Shown piece after piece: positions 12,501 through 26,146 of a DNA stretch of 64,000 bases. Each line of letters starts with the position of its first letter. Positions within the stretch are counted from its first letter, which is position 1. Below the pieces are notes generated by a model, which saw only the letters and a program-made list of their open reading frames with translations, had not been told where the DNA came from and did not search any database. This DNA is from Tetrapyrgos nigripes (lineage: Eukaryota; Basidiomycota; Agaricomycetes; Agaricales; Campanellaceae). Both the position numbers and the translations under genes were made by a program. The DNA lies in the NCBI GenBank assembly GCA_013368315.1, contig JAACJM010000025.1, forward strand, positions 558,001 through 622,000, in the 5' to 3' direction.

Positions 12501-12966
12501 AGCATATAGTGAAGTGGATGAGAAAGTATCAGTCCAACCATGAGCGTCAATATGTCAAGGAAAGACGTTGCTTACTGTTGTTGTTTTTCGATAAGTACAC
12601 TCAACGTTATAGGAAATACAAGTAGAACAGATGTTGCCAGGCATCACTGTTCTGTCACCTAAATGGTTCATGAGTACCAACAATCTTGGATATACTCGAA
12701 TACCCCACATCGAACTGTCTCAAAACGTCAGCACAACTTAACAATCGAATCTGACTAAAACCAAGCAACGCACTTTTTTTCTGTGTGGTTTTCTCATTGA
12801 ATTAACTATACGCAGAAAAGGTATGAGCATAGCGCACCTGTCGACACGCATCGCAAGCACGAGCCAAACGGCGTTTCTTGAATCCTCCAGTGGGTTCATC
12901 ATAAAGCAAATTGCCTTGAGGTCTGTTACGCGACGAGGAACTAGTTGAAGAGCGTTTGGAGGGCAT
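9501..12966 (-). CDS. Zn2Cys6 fungal-type transcription factor; zinc-cluster exon joint is irregular
   Basis: Binuclear zinc-cluster regulator with the fungal-specific transcription-factor middle domain. Start at 12966 (MPSKRSSTSSS), a basic stretch, then the first cluster half RACDACRQ before a donor at 12837. The second half, MPGNICSTCISYNVECTYR, is near 12600. Later exons join cleanly through NFPPYETILRLTDAYFAHVS, the helix around RHVQGIGIHRKQWYDQQQIS, WRSKVVSQLDSAMNKWVEKM, and a disordered acidic Ser/Gly-rich C-terminus to the stop at 9501; about 11-12 exons in all. The KKVRC segment that should link the zinc halves is present near 12770, but it follows seven A's where six are needed, and its donor would have to be GC rather than GT. 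The rest of the gene is intact, so either a sequence error or recent damage is possible. No target pathway can be inferred; the divergent neighbour is unknown. Confidence 0.85.
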
Positions 12967-14824
12967 AGTTAGCGAAGGAATGACCACTCGTAGAGTCGCT
13001 ATTCTTATAAGTGAAACAGGGCGGCCAGCCGTGACGTACTCCAGCTCGAGACTCGGCAATCTCTGAGGTTGCTTCTAAGTCCACTGTCCACGGCACTTAC
13101 CTGAATATATACTGTACAGTACTCTTCCTCGGCAGCTGATTGGTGAGTATGATAATCAGCATCATTATTATTATTAATACCTGGTACGGTTTGCGGACGA
13201 ACAGTGCAAATCATCATCGCAGGTTGGACTCTGCCGATCCATGGATGCGACTGACCTACCGGGTAGAACCAAGACAACACGACCTATTGAAACCGTCTCT
13301 ACCGCCCAGGTTTCATCATACCATGGCCCAATTGTGTTCCATTCATTTTGGTCTGAAACTGTACGAGGCGCCGCCGAGGATTGTTGAGGATCCTGAATCG
13401 CGCGCCTGCGGTAGTTGCAGCTCAGGATATTCCGGTGGCGGTGCCAAAAGTCGCCGGGTGATTTACCGCTAGCCTACAGGCGTGTACGACGATTACAACT
13501 ACGATGATTGCGCCTAAGACCGCGACTACTCGCCCTAGCTATAGGAACAGGAGAACGATGTTGCTAACAAGGTGAGTATAGTCAACTTTTGTGGTCAGAC
13601 AAAGACCGACGTGCTTCCTCTTCAGTTGGGCTGAAGGCCGCTGAACGGCGAGGAAAATGTTTCTCAAAGGTGAATACAATGACTGATACTCGGCAACCAG
13701 GATTTCATAGTCACCTTCTCCAATGTGTTTCCAACTGACCTACTGGCCGAACATATCGCATGTCATACAATTCAACGGCTGTCATTGACATGCAGCCCGA
13801 TCAGCGGTTTTGGCCAAACTGGAAATGCCCGAAACGCAACAGCGATTCCCTATGCGCTCCAATACCTATACCAACACTCAACGTACAGCCTACAATTTTG
13901 CCGAACCATCCAATATCCAAACATCACCCAAACATCACCGTCCATGTTGATATGCGGAGGATAAAGAGGTCATTGCGTTGGTCATTTGGGAAAAAAAAAA
14001 TGACAGTGTCAATGGCGTCAACACAAGAAGTCTTTGCAGGAACGTGTCGTTTGGAGCTGCGGCGGTCGTTTGTAGTATGTAATCGTTATAGATGGGTTCA
14101 ATGGCCATCGTGAGTGTCAAATCCTTTTTGTTTTTATGTCCCTTCATTTCAGTAGGCGAGCCTGAGTCCCCGCAGCTCCTGGCATCGTGAGTACATATCC
14201 GTTTCCTCGTTCTCATTATTCCACTGACAGAATTTGTTGCTCTATCTCGTCCAGGTTGAAGGAGGCTGAAGGAGACCCGTTCTTTCAATCTTAGGATCCA
14301 ATTGCCAGGCCCAGACTCTCCGTGCTAATATTCCCATTCTCGTCCTGTTCTTATCTCGCTGTCACTCTATGTACTATCACCTCGGTCTGAATGTCGTATG
14401 CCTTGATTCTAACACTCAGTCCGGGCCATATCTTTTCCCCTGAAGCGGCCCTGAACCGTGCTTCAGCGCAAAGTCGACATTTTCCTATGTATGAACGCTA
14501 TGTTGGCGTGAAACTCCGCTGCTATATAGACAGCAGAAAGAGGTAGATCAGAGCATGTATACGAAGAATTGCGGATAGATTGAATCGGTATCCTAGATGA
14601 GACAGCACGAGTAAGAAGTACGAGATAAGACGAAAATAGGTAAACCATATATCATCGAGCAACATGAAATCCGAAGAAACCAGAAAAAGCCAAGCAAACC
14701 AAATATTCCAAAAAGGCACTCGGGAAAAAAATCATCATCACCAGTGAACCAGCAACGGCCACCACGGAGGGCCCATAGTCCTACTTCCTGAGATAACCGA
14801 TTCAGATTTCGGGAAACCGATAAT
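12967..14824. other. Intergenic, no gene seen
   Basis: Promoter side of the Zn2Cys6 gene and 3' side of the FAD oxidase. An open stretch at about 13760-14110 on the plus strand has no signature and no plausible continuation. Nothing else recognised. Confidence 0.55.
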
Positions 14825-17683
14825 TCACTGGGTTTTCGGATTTTCAGTAGCACCGTCCAAGCCGAGCTCGAGCAATGCCTCCGGAATATTCACCATTCCC
14901 TCTGCAGGAGGTGACGGGGGCTCATGAGCCGTCGCATCCACCTCTGCTCCACTCTCATTCAATGGCCATAGAGAATTTCGGAATACGTTGTTTGGATCGT
15001 AAAGTGCTTTCAGGTCCTTGAGACGAGACCAAGCAGATCCAAAAGTAGAGATGGTCCGGCCGGGTGATTCGTGACGTCCAAGGAACTGATGTGCGAAGAA
15101 TGCACAGGTGTCGGTTTAGTCAAGAGTAGAGGACGGAGGAACAAAAAATGTACGGATCGGTGATGAGACTGACAGAAGAAAACACGCAAGAGACTCACAC
15201 TAGGCAAAGGCCCGCCCAAGTGGACCGGTCTCAACGTCTCTGCTATCCACTGTTACGCGGAAAGAAAAGAGAAAAAATCAGCAAGGCATAGATGAGATGA
15301 CCACTACACTTACAGCTTCAGCGGTAGTAACACATCTTTTGTCGTTAAGCCCCACCTCCCATTGATGCAAAGCTGCAACCGTAAACGACGCTTCTCTCTG
15401 TGACTTTGGGACACAGGTATTTTCAAAATCGGTAAGAGCGCCTCCAGCGAGCTCGAATAACCATGCTGCTCGACGGCCGAGAATGATAGTCAGGTTGCAA
15501 GTACAGAAAAGCGGAAAATTCGTAGGACAGGACGTTAATGCAACGCCTTTGATGAGATTCCAGCAGAGCACTCACTGCACCCAACAGGCGTATCGGAAAA
15601 CTCCATCACTGTCTGGTTAATAGTCTCATCCGGAAGAGACGTTATCAAAGCAGACCGAATAAACCACTGTCTTCCCGCTAAATGTCATCCATCCAACCAC
15701 CATTAACAAGTCCAATTCGATGCAGGACCAAAATCATATTAAAAGTCAGAAAAGTCAATGATCATACATCAACATAACTTACAAGACTCACCCTTCGCTC
15801 TCAGTACCTGAGCAACGCTATCTTGCTGATGCAAGAAGCTCTTCTCGCTGACTTCGTTCAGCAGACACTTTTCTCCATCCCATGAGCTAATTGCGGCGAG
15901 GAATTCTTGACCCTTTTCTTGAGGGCCAACGTAACACATTTGGATGACGATAAGAGAGTCTTGACCTTCGGGACCGGCGGTGAGGAGCACGTTGGCATAT
16001 AGTTCCCGTGGAGCGCCTTTGACGCAATCCCTGAAGTGCTTGATGAGCGAAGGAGCTGTGGCTTTATGGAACCGGCTGCAGTGAGGATCCGGCGTTAATG
16101 AGAATGTAACATAGAGAGGATTGCACCGACTCACTAAATCAAGTTACCGGCAAATACGACAGGGACTGGATAAGCTTTTGCTTTATATCGGGTAACTACG
16201 CCGAAAGCAGGACCTGCACCACGAATGGCCCACCACAGGTCTACAGTCGCATGATGCCATGAGACATGTGACGACAAGCAAGAATTCTGCACCATCAGCT
16301 CACCGGGATATTCCTTCTCATTGACGATGACGACGCTTCCATCCGCTAACACCATCTCCACCTCAACTAAATTATCAATACTGAGCCCATGAAGTCGACT
16401 AAGGAATCCAAAGCCACCCAAAAGCATGACAGAGGATCCAACTGGATGTGCGGCGCTAAAGGAAGTGTCAGTCGACTGAGAGCAGCCAGGACGAACACGA
16501 GTGAGACTCACAATGGAACATGATAGGGGATACTATCATCTCCCCCCGTCACAGACCTCGCTTCCAGGGGATGGTGAGCAGTGTAAATATCAATCTCTTT
16601 CTGCTTCATCCCAGCACCAAAGGTGGCGTAGGCATGTGAATAGAGTGGTTGGGCCTGGGCCGACATGATATGATGACTACTCTGCGACGAGAATGGATTC
16701 GGTGCTGCGCCCCAGGAAGGATGGACAGGACGGGAGGTGGAGTTATAGTTCGAGCGGACAGCGGCGGCTGGGCTGTTGTTCACAGGTGAATTGATGTAAC
16801 CAAAAGGGTCAGCGTTGAAGGGTGCGCCGGAGTCGCCAGAGTGAGAAGGACCAGAAGAGAGAGGTGTAGAAGCCGAGGAAACTGTCGCCGAACTTAAGCC
16901 AGAGGAGATGGAAGAGCCAGACGAATCATTGCTAGGACCGTCTGTATGTCCACTCGAATGAGACCCGCTACTGCTGGGAGAGACTTCGAAGTAATTAGTT
17001 TCAGCAGCTGAGGCGTCTCCAACCGTGTCTATGCGTCTTCTGATGCTAGGAGATGGCTGATCGTCATGGATGGAGAGATGTGGATGGAGAAAGGCATTCA
17101 CAACGCGGGATGCCGAGTCGTATAGCGTAGCCGGATCCTCTTCACGTCGTCGCTTGTTACTTGGCTGGCTGGAGCCGGAAGTATCGATACGTTGAGCTTG
17201 AGTCACGCTCTTCTTTCCTTTGCTATTCGGAGGAGCCATATCCCGCAGACTTGTGTAAGAATCGTCTTCTCCAGGAACTTCAATTTCCACACCAGTTAAT
17301 TGACTGAGGTCAATGACTACATCGCCGCCGACAGCCCATCCTGCCGTGCCAAACCCACCGGCCTTCACAGATGGAGAGAACGAGTACTTGTTGCAAAAGA
17401 TAATGATCCTGTGAAGAAGGGGTAAATTTTTTGTGTCGCTGTAGGGAGTCTGAGTTGCCTCACTTGCTGACATCTTCCGCATCTAACGGGCATGTAACTA
17501 TTTGAGCAAGGGCCTGGACATTTCCGTTGAACATCATAGTGAGCTCTCCAAACCTGCGGAGGTCTCAATACTTGTTGTGAGGAAGTAAGAGTTGTCAACT
17601 CACATCGGTTCACTCCTTCTATAGACCTTGCCCCGGATGGCATCCTCGAGCTCGTTAGCATGGTATTCGGATATAGGGACCAT
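14825..17683 (-). CDS. FAD-linked oxidoreductase (PCMH fold) with long disordered insertion
   Basis: Flavoprotein oxidase or dehydrogenase of the FAD_binding_4/BBE superfamily; substrate unknown. Start ATG at 17683. The N-terminal FAD-binding half is clear (VTCPLDAEDVSKIIIFCNKY, then VKAGGFGTAGWAVGGDVVID). It is interrupted by about 190 residues of Ser/Pro-rich sequence with a basic SNKRRREED patch, after which the fold resumes with HPVGSSVMLLGGFGFLSRLH, MVLADGSVVIVNEKEYPGE and LWWAIRGAGPAFGVVTRYKA. The C-terminus has the family's flavin-closing signature FGSAWSRLKDLKALYDPNNV. About nine exons, all joinable. No signal peptide, unlike many BBE relatives, so probably intracellular. The insertion replaces the loop between the two FAD subdomains. 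Catalytic activity remains plausible because both flanking halves keep their glycine motifs. Confidence 0.85.
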
Positions 17684-20177
17684 AGAAAGCAGGGTAGGGG
17701 TAAACAACTGGAAGAGAAGACTGAGAAAGCAAGCTGGGGTTGAAAAGTAGAGAAGCCGGAGAAGGTGCGAGTTATAAAGATTCAGAATAAATACTTCATT
17801 TGACCATTGACGGGAAGCTGGTGGTGGGAGCTAGTGGACAAGAAATTTATGTAACCAAGCTGCCCAAATTCTTTCACGGAGGTCCGGGAGCCGCAATTCA
17901 CTATTTTCGTCACGCTATTCTACTTTCTCAAGCGCCACTCCTTCGAATACCAGTTGTGCATGTGGAGAGAATCCATCAGCGGCGACATCTAGTAGCAAAG
18001 AGCCAAGAAAGGCAGAAACCTCCGACATCATAATACTCCGCCAAGTTAGGTTTATGCTTTGATGTCGATTCAGACCAAGACTCAGCTCACTATCGACCAA
18101 CGGTCGTCCACTCCATCGGTCATCTGTTAGCTTTGACGTGATCTACTTAAGCTTGTCGTCAAAAACGCCGCCATAAGTTTACTATGTCGGTCTCCTGGGA
18201 ATTTACTATACATCCTCTTTTATTCTCAAAGTAAACTCGCAGAAGAGATTCTTTGCTACATTCGCTCAGTTACCGACCATAGTTGACAGCACCTTCCACA
18301 TACCTGCATAAGCTCCCGAATGCGCACACAAAGGCACCAGATCCATCTGACCAAATGCACAATAACGTTAGACCCGACAGAGCTACAGACATCTTACATT
18401 CCATCATCTGAGTCACATTGCATATCATGTCACAATGCATACGATTTTGGAGGAAGTGTTTTGGCCAATTCCCTGCCAAGATGCATCACAATGCATAAAT
18501 CTGACCATGCATAGATATTTGGCAGAACCCCGTACCCAATGCAATGTGAGATGTTCAACTGTACTACATACTCGGTTATAACCCCCCCCCCCTTCCGAGT
18601 CCAGTACGGACTAAATAGAATTATGTAACTGATGTCGATCATCGCAAGAGATCTCGTCCTCCTCCAGGCGTTTGAATGATAATTGAGATTTGCTTCTAAG
18701 ATGTATGTAGTTCTATGCATATTTAGAGAGTCGGCATGAAGCCTTATGGGGTTCAGGTAATCTCACGAGTAGGAATCAGCTTACTCTGACTCACCATTTC
18801 TTCTGTCCCTTCCTGCTTGAATGAGTTGTTGTCTTATAGAGACGGCAGCAAAGCCCCCCTGGAAGAAAGGGTCAGTCCCACTTTCAAGTTCCCGAGTACC
18901 CCGAGCCTATTGTTCCAACAGTTATCCTTGTTCGACTCCGAAATCGATTTTCTGAAGTCGCTATAGGACTCTGTCACTCTGGACTCGGATCCTTAGCGGT
19001 CCATCGGGTTCTAGAGCCCCACAGCACTAGCTTATCAGCCGCAGTCGGATAACAGAACGACGCACAGTAAACCAACTTCACGCGGGTTCCTGATAATAAT
19101 ATGTAAAACTAACAGCTGTCACTTGATAGCTCTTCGAACGACACTCATCTTGTGTGCAAAGTGTTGAATAGCTCCGGCTATGGCGGAGTTGGATAGACGA
19201 AGAGGTTGCCCACATTTGGCCCAAGCCCTTGAGGTTTGTACCTGATCTTGTCTGGATTGAGACAACGCCGATCGGCCGTGTGTTTACTTCCGAAAATAGA
19301 GAAGATCTACGCTGAGTATCAAGTAAACGGAAATTAGATTGTATGTATGTACATGCAAGCCTCACCTAGGCTCAGCACATTCTCTTTCTTCCCCCTCGCA
19401 ACCTGATACTGAGCTGGCAGTGTCGACGTCAAATCTGTGTACTGGACCCAAGTTTCAGTTTTCAGCCCTTTTTGACGGGATGGAGTGGGAACGATAGGGC
19501 GAAAACGTGAGAAGGCATACTCTATAGGTCTTTGTTCAGGCTGACATGGCCCTGTTAATTGCAAATTAGCACTATGCAAACAGGTAGACTTACCTTGTAC
19601 AGTGGTATCGGTGGAGATAATGCAAGGCGGTCTCAAACCTCAAGAAAACATATTTCCAAGTGGATTCCAAGAGAAGGATTGTCAATGCAAGTCACATTGA
19701 TAGAAAACGTCGAAGGTCGCCGTTGACGGTTTAATATGACCTTTTGCAAACGAGAAAGAAGTACTACATCTACGCAGCCCCTGCAAAGGAAAAGGGTTCT
19801 GACATGAGAGTTTTAGACTTGGAAAGGAACGCGGATAGCGCCAGCGAACAAGTATGCAGGATCAGTGAAAGAGGGTACTGAACCTTCAGGTATCCTCAAC
19901 GGTGTGCAGTCGATCAATATCGTCTGTCTCTCATTTCGGTAGCTTGAAGAGGGCGAGACCTGGTGATTGTATTGAGTAACAGGCCAACTTGAATGGCTTC
20001 GAACAGCGGAGTTGCACAAGATTCGCATTATACCCTGAGTTAGAGTACAGGAAAAGGGATCATGCTGGACCTCATACGCCACAATTAGTCCCTTGTACCC
20101 TCTTCCCCTTCTTCACAACTTCCTTCCGCCAGTTTGACAGTTCTTCCATCTTCAACACCACACTGCCTCTTATCGGA
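17684..20177. other. Intergenic, 2.5 kb, no gene seen
   Basis: Short open frames only, no family signature on either strand and no tRNA-like fold. A poly-C run lies near 18591. Low coding potential throughout. Confidence 0.55.
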
Positions 20178-21517
20178 CTAAACCCGCTGCTGTAATATTG
20201 CTTTCACGTCTTCCGAAACCACATCTTGTCCGTCATTCCACACCTCCAACTCTCTCAAATGAACCAGCCTCTCTACTATGTCCCGATTCTCCAAATCGTA
20301 AGATACGACGCCCTTGAAGACCATGCTCCTCACTTTACACCCTGAACGTTCCGCCAACCGTAAAAGATACGGCTTCAGGCCAGAGCACAGGGCGATGAGT
20401 CCCCGGTGTAATGCTGCCAGCGGCACCAGTGAATGCCACTGCAGAAAGAGCAGGTGCATCGAGGAAGTCAAAAATACACAGGACATTCTCATAACCTCGA
20501 CTACAAACAAGCTCGAGGCTCTCCAGCCGGGACATCGTGACGACTTTATCTGCCTGGATATGGTGTTCACGGTTCCATTCGATGCGAACGCAACAACGCT
20601 GAATCGACGGGCAGCTGGAGAAGACGTCGACGACCTCGGGTACTCGAAGAGGACTCCTGGAGTTGAATTCTGTGAGACGACGCCATGACGGATTCCAAGC
20701 AATAGGAGTGAGGTAGATCCCAGAAAAAGAGATCTTCCGAAGGTTGGGAGCTTTGACGCCAGGCGAATGCTTCTCGTCAGCTCTACTAAACACCTCCAAG
20801 ACCTCCAGCTGAGGCAGAGACCGATCAAAGAAGGCAGCCAATGACGTTTCAGGGACTGAGAGTTGCAGACTTCTCCAACGTTGTGAAGAAGAAGCAACGA
20901 GGTCAGGGATGTACTGGGCAAACTGGTCATTTCCGCGGTAGAATTTAGATGGGTACCATTGGATTGCAAGAGACAATGGGAGTCCACCCGAACGCGAGAG
21001 GAACATGTGGAATTTGCTTCTCCACTTCGGTCTAGGTAGGATTTGGATTTCCAAGGAAGTCCAGAGCTGAGGAGTGGAGAGGACAACGTTCCTCCAGGAC
21101 GAACAGACACGACTGAGAATGAACGGAGGGAAATGCGCAGTCCAGCTCATGTACTCGATATCCGGAAGACAGCAGATGAAAACTCGCATCCATATTTCTG
21201 CCGGGACATGTCGAATGGGAGAAAGCAAGGATTTGTGGTCATTGAGCAGACGTTCCAAAACCTTTTCTTCCTCTTTAAGAAACGATAGGGTGGCCTTTAG
21301 TTGGTCGACTGGTTCCTCAGACTGGGAATGGCAACAAGTATCAGAGATGAACGAAACGGTTAATTTGGATCGGATATACCTCGAGGGTACACCCATGCTG
21401 CAGCATTTGATGTATTTCATCGCGTTCTAGTCTGAGTCGCGACAAACTAGCATGATAGGAGTTGATTGCCTCTAGGAGCGCTTCCTCTTCAACGTCGGAT
21501 ATTGCATTGGATGCCAT
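20178..21517 (-). CDS. F-box/LRR-type protein, apparently frameshifted near the C-terminus
   Basis: Typical agaricomycete F-box protein that would recruit substrates to an SCF ubiquitin ligase. Exon 1 is 21517-21380 (MASNAISDVEEEALLEAINS) and exon 2 starts at 21321. An N-terminal coiled coil precedes the F-box (SPIRHVPAEIWMRVFICCLP, then ILSRVCSSWRNVVLSTPQLW) and irregular leucine-rich repeats follow. The main frame stops at 20335. From about 20440 on, another frame carries the expected family ending (LHRGLIALCSGLKPYLLRLA, SGCKVRSMVFKGVV, LVHLRELEVWND) and stops at 20178. A 46-bp intron with a poor GTCCTG donor could bridge the frames, but it would remove residues that look like a genuine repeat (FDFLDAPALSAVAF). 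A one-base indel is the simpler reading. Confidence 0.75.
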
Positions 21518-22288
21518 GACTTGGTCTAAGGCCGAATAAGTTGGGAGGTTTGGGGAAATGCTTGTCGTCGTTTACATACCCTCCTATCTCCTGACGCACT
21601 GACGTGGATTAGACGTGGAGGTTCGAAAACGAAGTCAAAACGTTGAGCGCTCTACAGCACTGCAGCGCCGAGCGGTACGAGTTTCATTCAATGACTCGGG
21701 CGCATTCTCGGTGCAGAAAATCTTCCAGGCTGTTGAATTTCAGGGTGTAAGTATAACGAGGACAAATGTGAGAGACTGGTTTTGGAAATCGTCATTGTCA
21801 ACTTGTACAACAAAATTTCGCACGCTGCCTTTCTTCTTCCTGTAACTACGTCTGGTTGAGAGTTGTTCAGCCAGCTTCAACTACCTCTTGACCAGTGAAA
21901 AACTTCGTACTTACCCCTAATTCTTGGCGAAAATTGGGATTCACAGTTCTCGGACCGCGTAGCGGACAAGTCGTGGATCATCATATCATGTGGTGAAGGT
22001 TCTCGTCGCGTCCTTTCTCTTCAAGCTTTTGCGTAGGCTCTTTTCTACGACTATCAGGGCCAAAGTGACAGGAATGGTCTGCCGTGTCTCTGCGCATGAA
22101 GCCTGTGTGCATTCCTCGTAGCTCCTCTGCCATTTGCAGCCCGAGTGCGTTCGTCTGGCGTGGTCGCATCCCACTACTCAAAGGACGTCGGGCCGGACTC
22201 AGGACCGCCTCTTCCATTTACACTCATAGGAGTATAAGAAGTCCCGTCCATCCCAAGTCAATTATCGTACCTTTATCACTCCTCCATC
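21518..22288. other. Divergent intergenic region between F-box gene and AKR copy A
   Basis: Holds the promoters of both divergent genes. The 5' leader of the AKR gene includes pyrimidine-rich sequence (TTATCACTCCTCCATC) just before its ATG, common in fungal promoters. No further gene recognised. Confidence 0.5.
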
Positions 22289-23643
22289 ATGTCTTTTGGC
22301 AAAACCGTCAGCCTCAATACTGGAGCCAGCCTTCGTCAAATTGGACTGGGAACTTGGCTTTCGAAGCCCAAGGAAGTCGAGAATGCTGTACGTCCATCCT
22401 TCCATCCCGGATTTCTTGGTCTCACGTCTCACCCTTACTATGATACCAGGTCGAAATCGCTGTTCGCAACGGATACCGTCACCTCGACCTCGCCATGATT
22501 TACGAAAATCAAGACGAAGTCGGTGCAGCTTTGAAGAAAGTTGTTCCTTCCGTGGTCAAACGAGAGGAACTCTTCCTCACCTCCAAATGCTGGAACTCGT
22601 CTCACCAACCTGATCAAGTCGAGAAGGAGCTTGACGAGACTTTGAAGCAGCTTGGTGTTGAGTATCTCGATCTCTATTGTGAGTTATTCCTTTCAGGTTT
22701 CCGTTGCACCGAAGTTTTTCCTTCCGTTATGTGTTGGATAAAATACTAAGTCAGTCTTCATACAGTGATTCACTGGCCAATTGCATTCCCACCTGGAAGA
22801 GGATTCTACCCTCCTCATCCATCCAAGGAAGGTGAGGTTGAGATCGACGCCAAGACCACGTTGGTAGATACATGGAAGGCCATGCTTGCGTTGCCCAAGA
22901 CGAAGGTTTGTGCTTTCTTCATCCAATGCCTTTCCTTTCACCAAAGAGTGGCACAGGTCCGAGCTGTCGGTGTTTCCAACTTCACTATTGCGCATCTTGA
23001 AGGTATCATCAAAGCAACTGGCGTCGTTCCCGTAAGTCTGACTACTACAGCTACGGTAATAATGCCATAGTTGACCTACACTCTTTTCAGGCTGCCAACC
23101 AAATTGAAGCACACCCTCTTCTCCCTCAAGACGACCTTGTCGCCTACTGCAAAGAGAAGGGCATTCATATCACTGCTTACAGTCCTCTTGGGAATAACTG
23201 TGCGTAGCCTGATCATCCTGGAGTTCTTTTACTCATATATGCTCTGCGTATTCAGTGATTGGAAAACCCAAACTCACCGACAATCCCACCGTCATTGACA
23301 TCGCCAAGAAGCTCAACGCTACTCCTGCTCAAGTTCTCGTTGCCTGGGGCGCTTACCGTGGATACTCGGTCATCCCGAAGAGTGTGCAGGAAGACCGCAT
23401 CATCTCCAACTTCCAAGAGGTCGAGTTGAGCAAGGAAGACTATGATGCTTTGACGGCGTTGTCGAAGAATGGGCACACGAGGTACGTGATTGGTGCTCTG
23501 GTTACTCCGAGTACATGTCGCACTAATTGTTGTGATACTGGTTCAGGTACAACATCCCCATAACCAACATACCGAAATGGGATATCAACTTGTTTGACGA
23601 GGCAGTTGAGAAGGGCGCAACGCATAATGTGAACGTTGCATAA
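22289..23643 (+). CDS. Aldo/keto reductase, copy A
   Basis: NADPH-dependent carbonyl reductase of the AKR superfamily. Exons read by hand: 22289-22387, 22450-22678, 22766-22905, 22957-23031, 23091-23199, 23256-23481, 23547-23643, all in frame. The catalytic tetrad is visible: Asp and Tyr in [15 protein letters not shown], Lys in LFLTSKCWN and His in [11 protein letters not shown]. The NADPH site appears as [21 protein letters not shown] and [13 protein letters not shown]. No signal peptide; cytosolic. It points tail-to-tail at OYE copy A, 149 bp away, and shares every exon boundary with copy C at 31947-33300. The physiological substrate cannot be read from sequence. Confidence 0.93.
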
Positions 23644-23792
23644 AGTCAAGAAGCCGCGTGGGCCAGAAGAGACAAAGAAGCTTTTATACCGTGTATGCAA
23701 TTGCCACTCATGTAATGTCATTGATCGACATGTTCATTGTTGTTTGTGCTATGAATCTATCTATTCGTAATCTATCTTCGAATCCTCACACT

Positions 23793-25285
<1,493 letters not shown>

Positions 25286-25380
25286 TTCAAGTCGAGTACT
25301 CGGAGGGGTAGCAAGGCAGTTGTTGACGATGGGCAGGCTAGTACATATAGCGAGTATTTAAGCAACAGGACCTTCGCTGA

Positions 25381-25414
25381 CTGATCCAAAAAACCTCTGC
25401 TTACTGATCCAAAA
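25381..25414 (-). promoter_or_regulatory. Paired CTGATCCAAAA elements upstream of OYE copy A
   Basis: CTGATCCAAAA occurs at 25381-25391 and 25404-25414, about 95-130 bp upstream of the OYE-A start codon. The same pair with the same 23-bp spacing lies upstream of OYE-B. Direct repetition and close position to the start suggest a binding site; this is inference, since the surrounding DNA is also duplicated. Confidence 0.4.
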
Positions 25415-25941
25415 GCCATTAGTGATCAATCCTATTGCTCTTGACGGCATCCGAGCAGCAAGTAATTCGTGTAGTTGTTGCACAAAATACTTGCCGAGAG
25501 CAAAAAAACGTCGCAAGCCATACAATCATGAGCGGGAGAGCGTGACGGAACTCAATTAGAACAGATTGAGAAGAAAATAGCACGAAAAAAATCTGTTAAA
25601 GTTGTGGCCCGTAGGTACCACTCCGGGAAAGCGTGTCACCCTTGTGCAGGGGCCAGAGACGTGATGGCGCAGTATGCTGAGAGTAGTGCGTAGTCCGAGC
25701 AGGTAGATCTTTCTCTGTAGCAAACTGGTATTGGTGCACGGATTCCAGGATTGCGACGTCATTGGTCGTGAGGTAGACGGAAATTGAAATTCACTCGCTG
25801 TACATCCTTTACTGCATACTTACTGTCGTTCTTTTGTACAATTTATTTTTTGAAATCTTCAAAGACACTGACTCTGTAAAATAGTCAAATCAACCGTGAA
25901 TCTTTCCTGAATCCTCAACAGCAGAAGCACCACGAAGAGTG

Positions 25942-26146
25942 CATCCAAGGAAGGTGAGGTTGAGATCGACACCAAGAGCACTGGATCAAGAGGTGTGCAG
26001 ATGGTACAGACCGGACGTTCCTTTTGGGTTTTAAGGTCAGCCAGACCTCCCCTTCCCTCCCTCTTTCCTAAAAAGGAAAGAGATAAGATAATTTTTTGCT
26101 TACAAATCATCAAATCAAGTCACTTTTCCCTCCAGACTACCTTATA
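25942..26146 (+). pseudogene. AKR exon remnants, left of the transposon
   Basis: 25942-25980 repeats AKR exon 3 almost base for base (ATCCAAGGAAGGTGAGGTTG; source near 22823). About 26124-26146 resembles the exon 5 stretch CTCCCTCAAGACGACCTT and ends at the transposon's TA target site. The rest of the gene is missing or scrambled. Confidence 0.7.

Noticed and set aside
12590..12780. An open frame continuing RQ-KK-SALLGFSQ across the regulator's exon gap
   Set aside because: It stops before the second zinc half and lacks the third cysteine, so it is a chance reading.
13760..14113. 117-codon plus-strand open frame
   Set aside because: No recognisable motif, no plausible flanking exons; reported only as part of the gene-free stretch.
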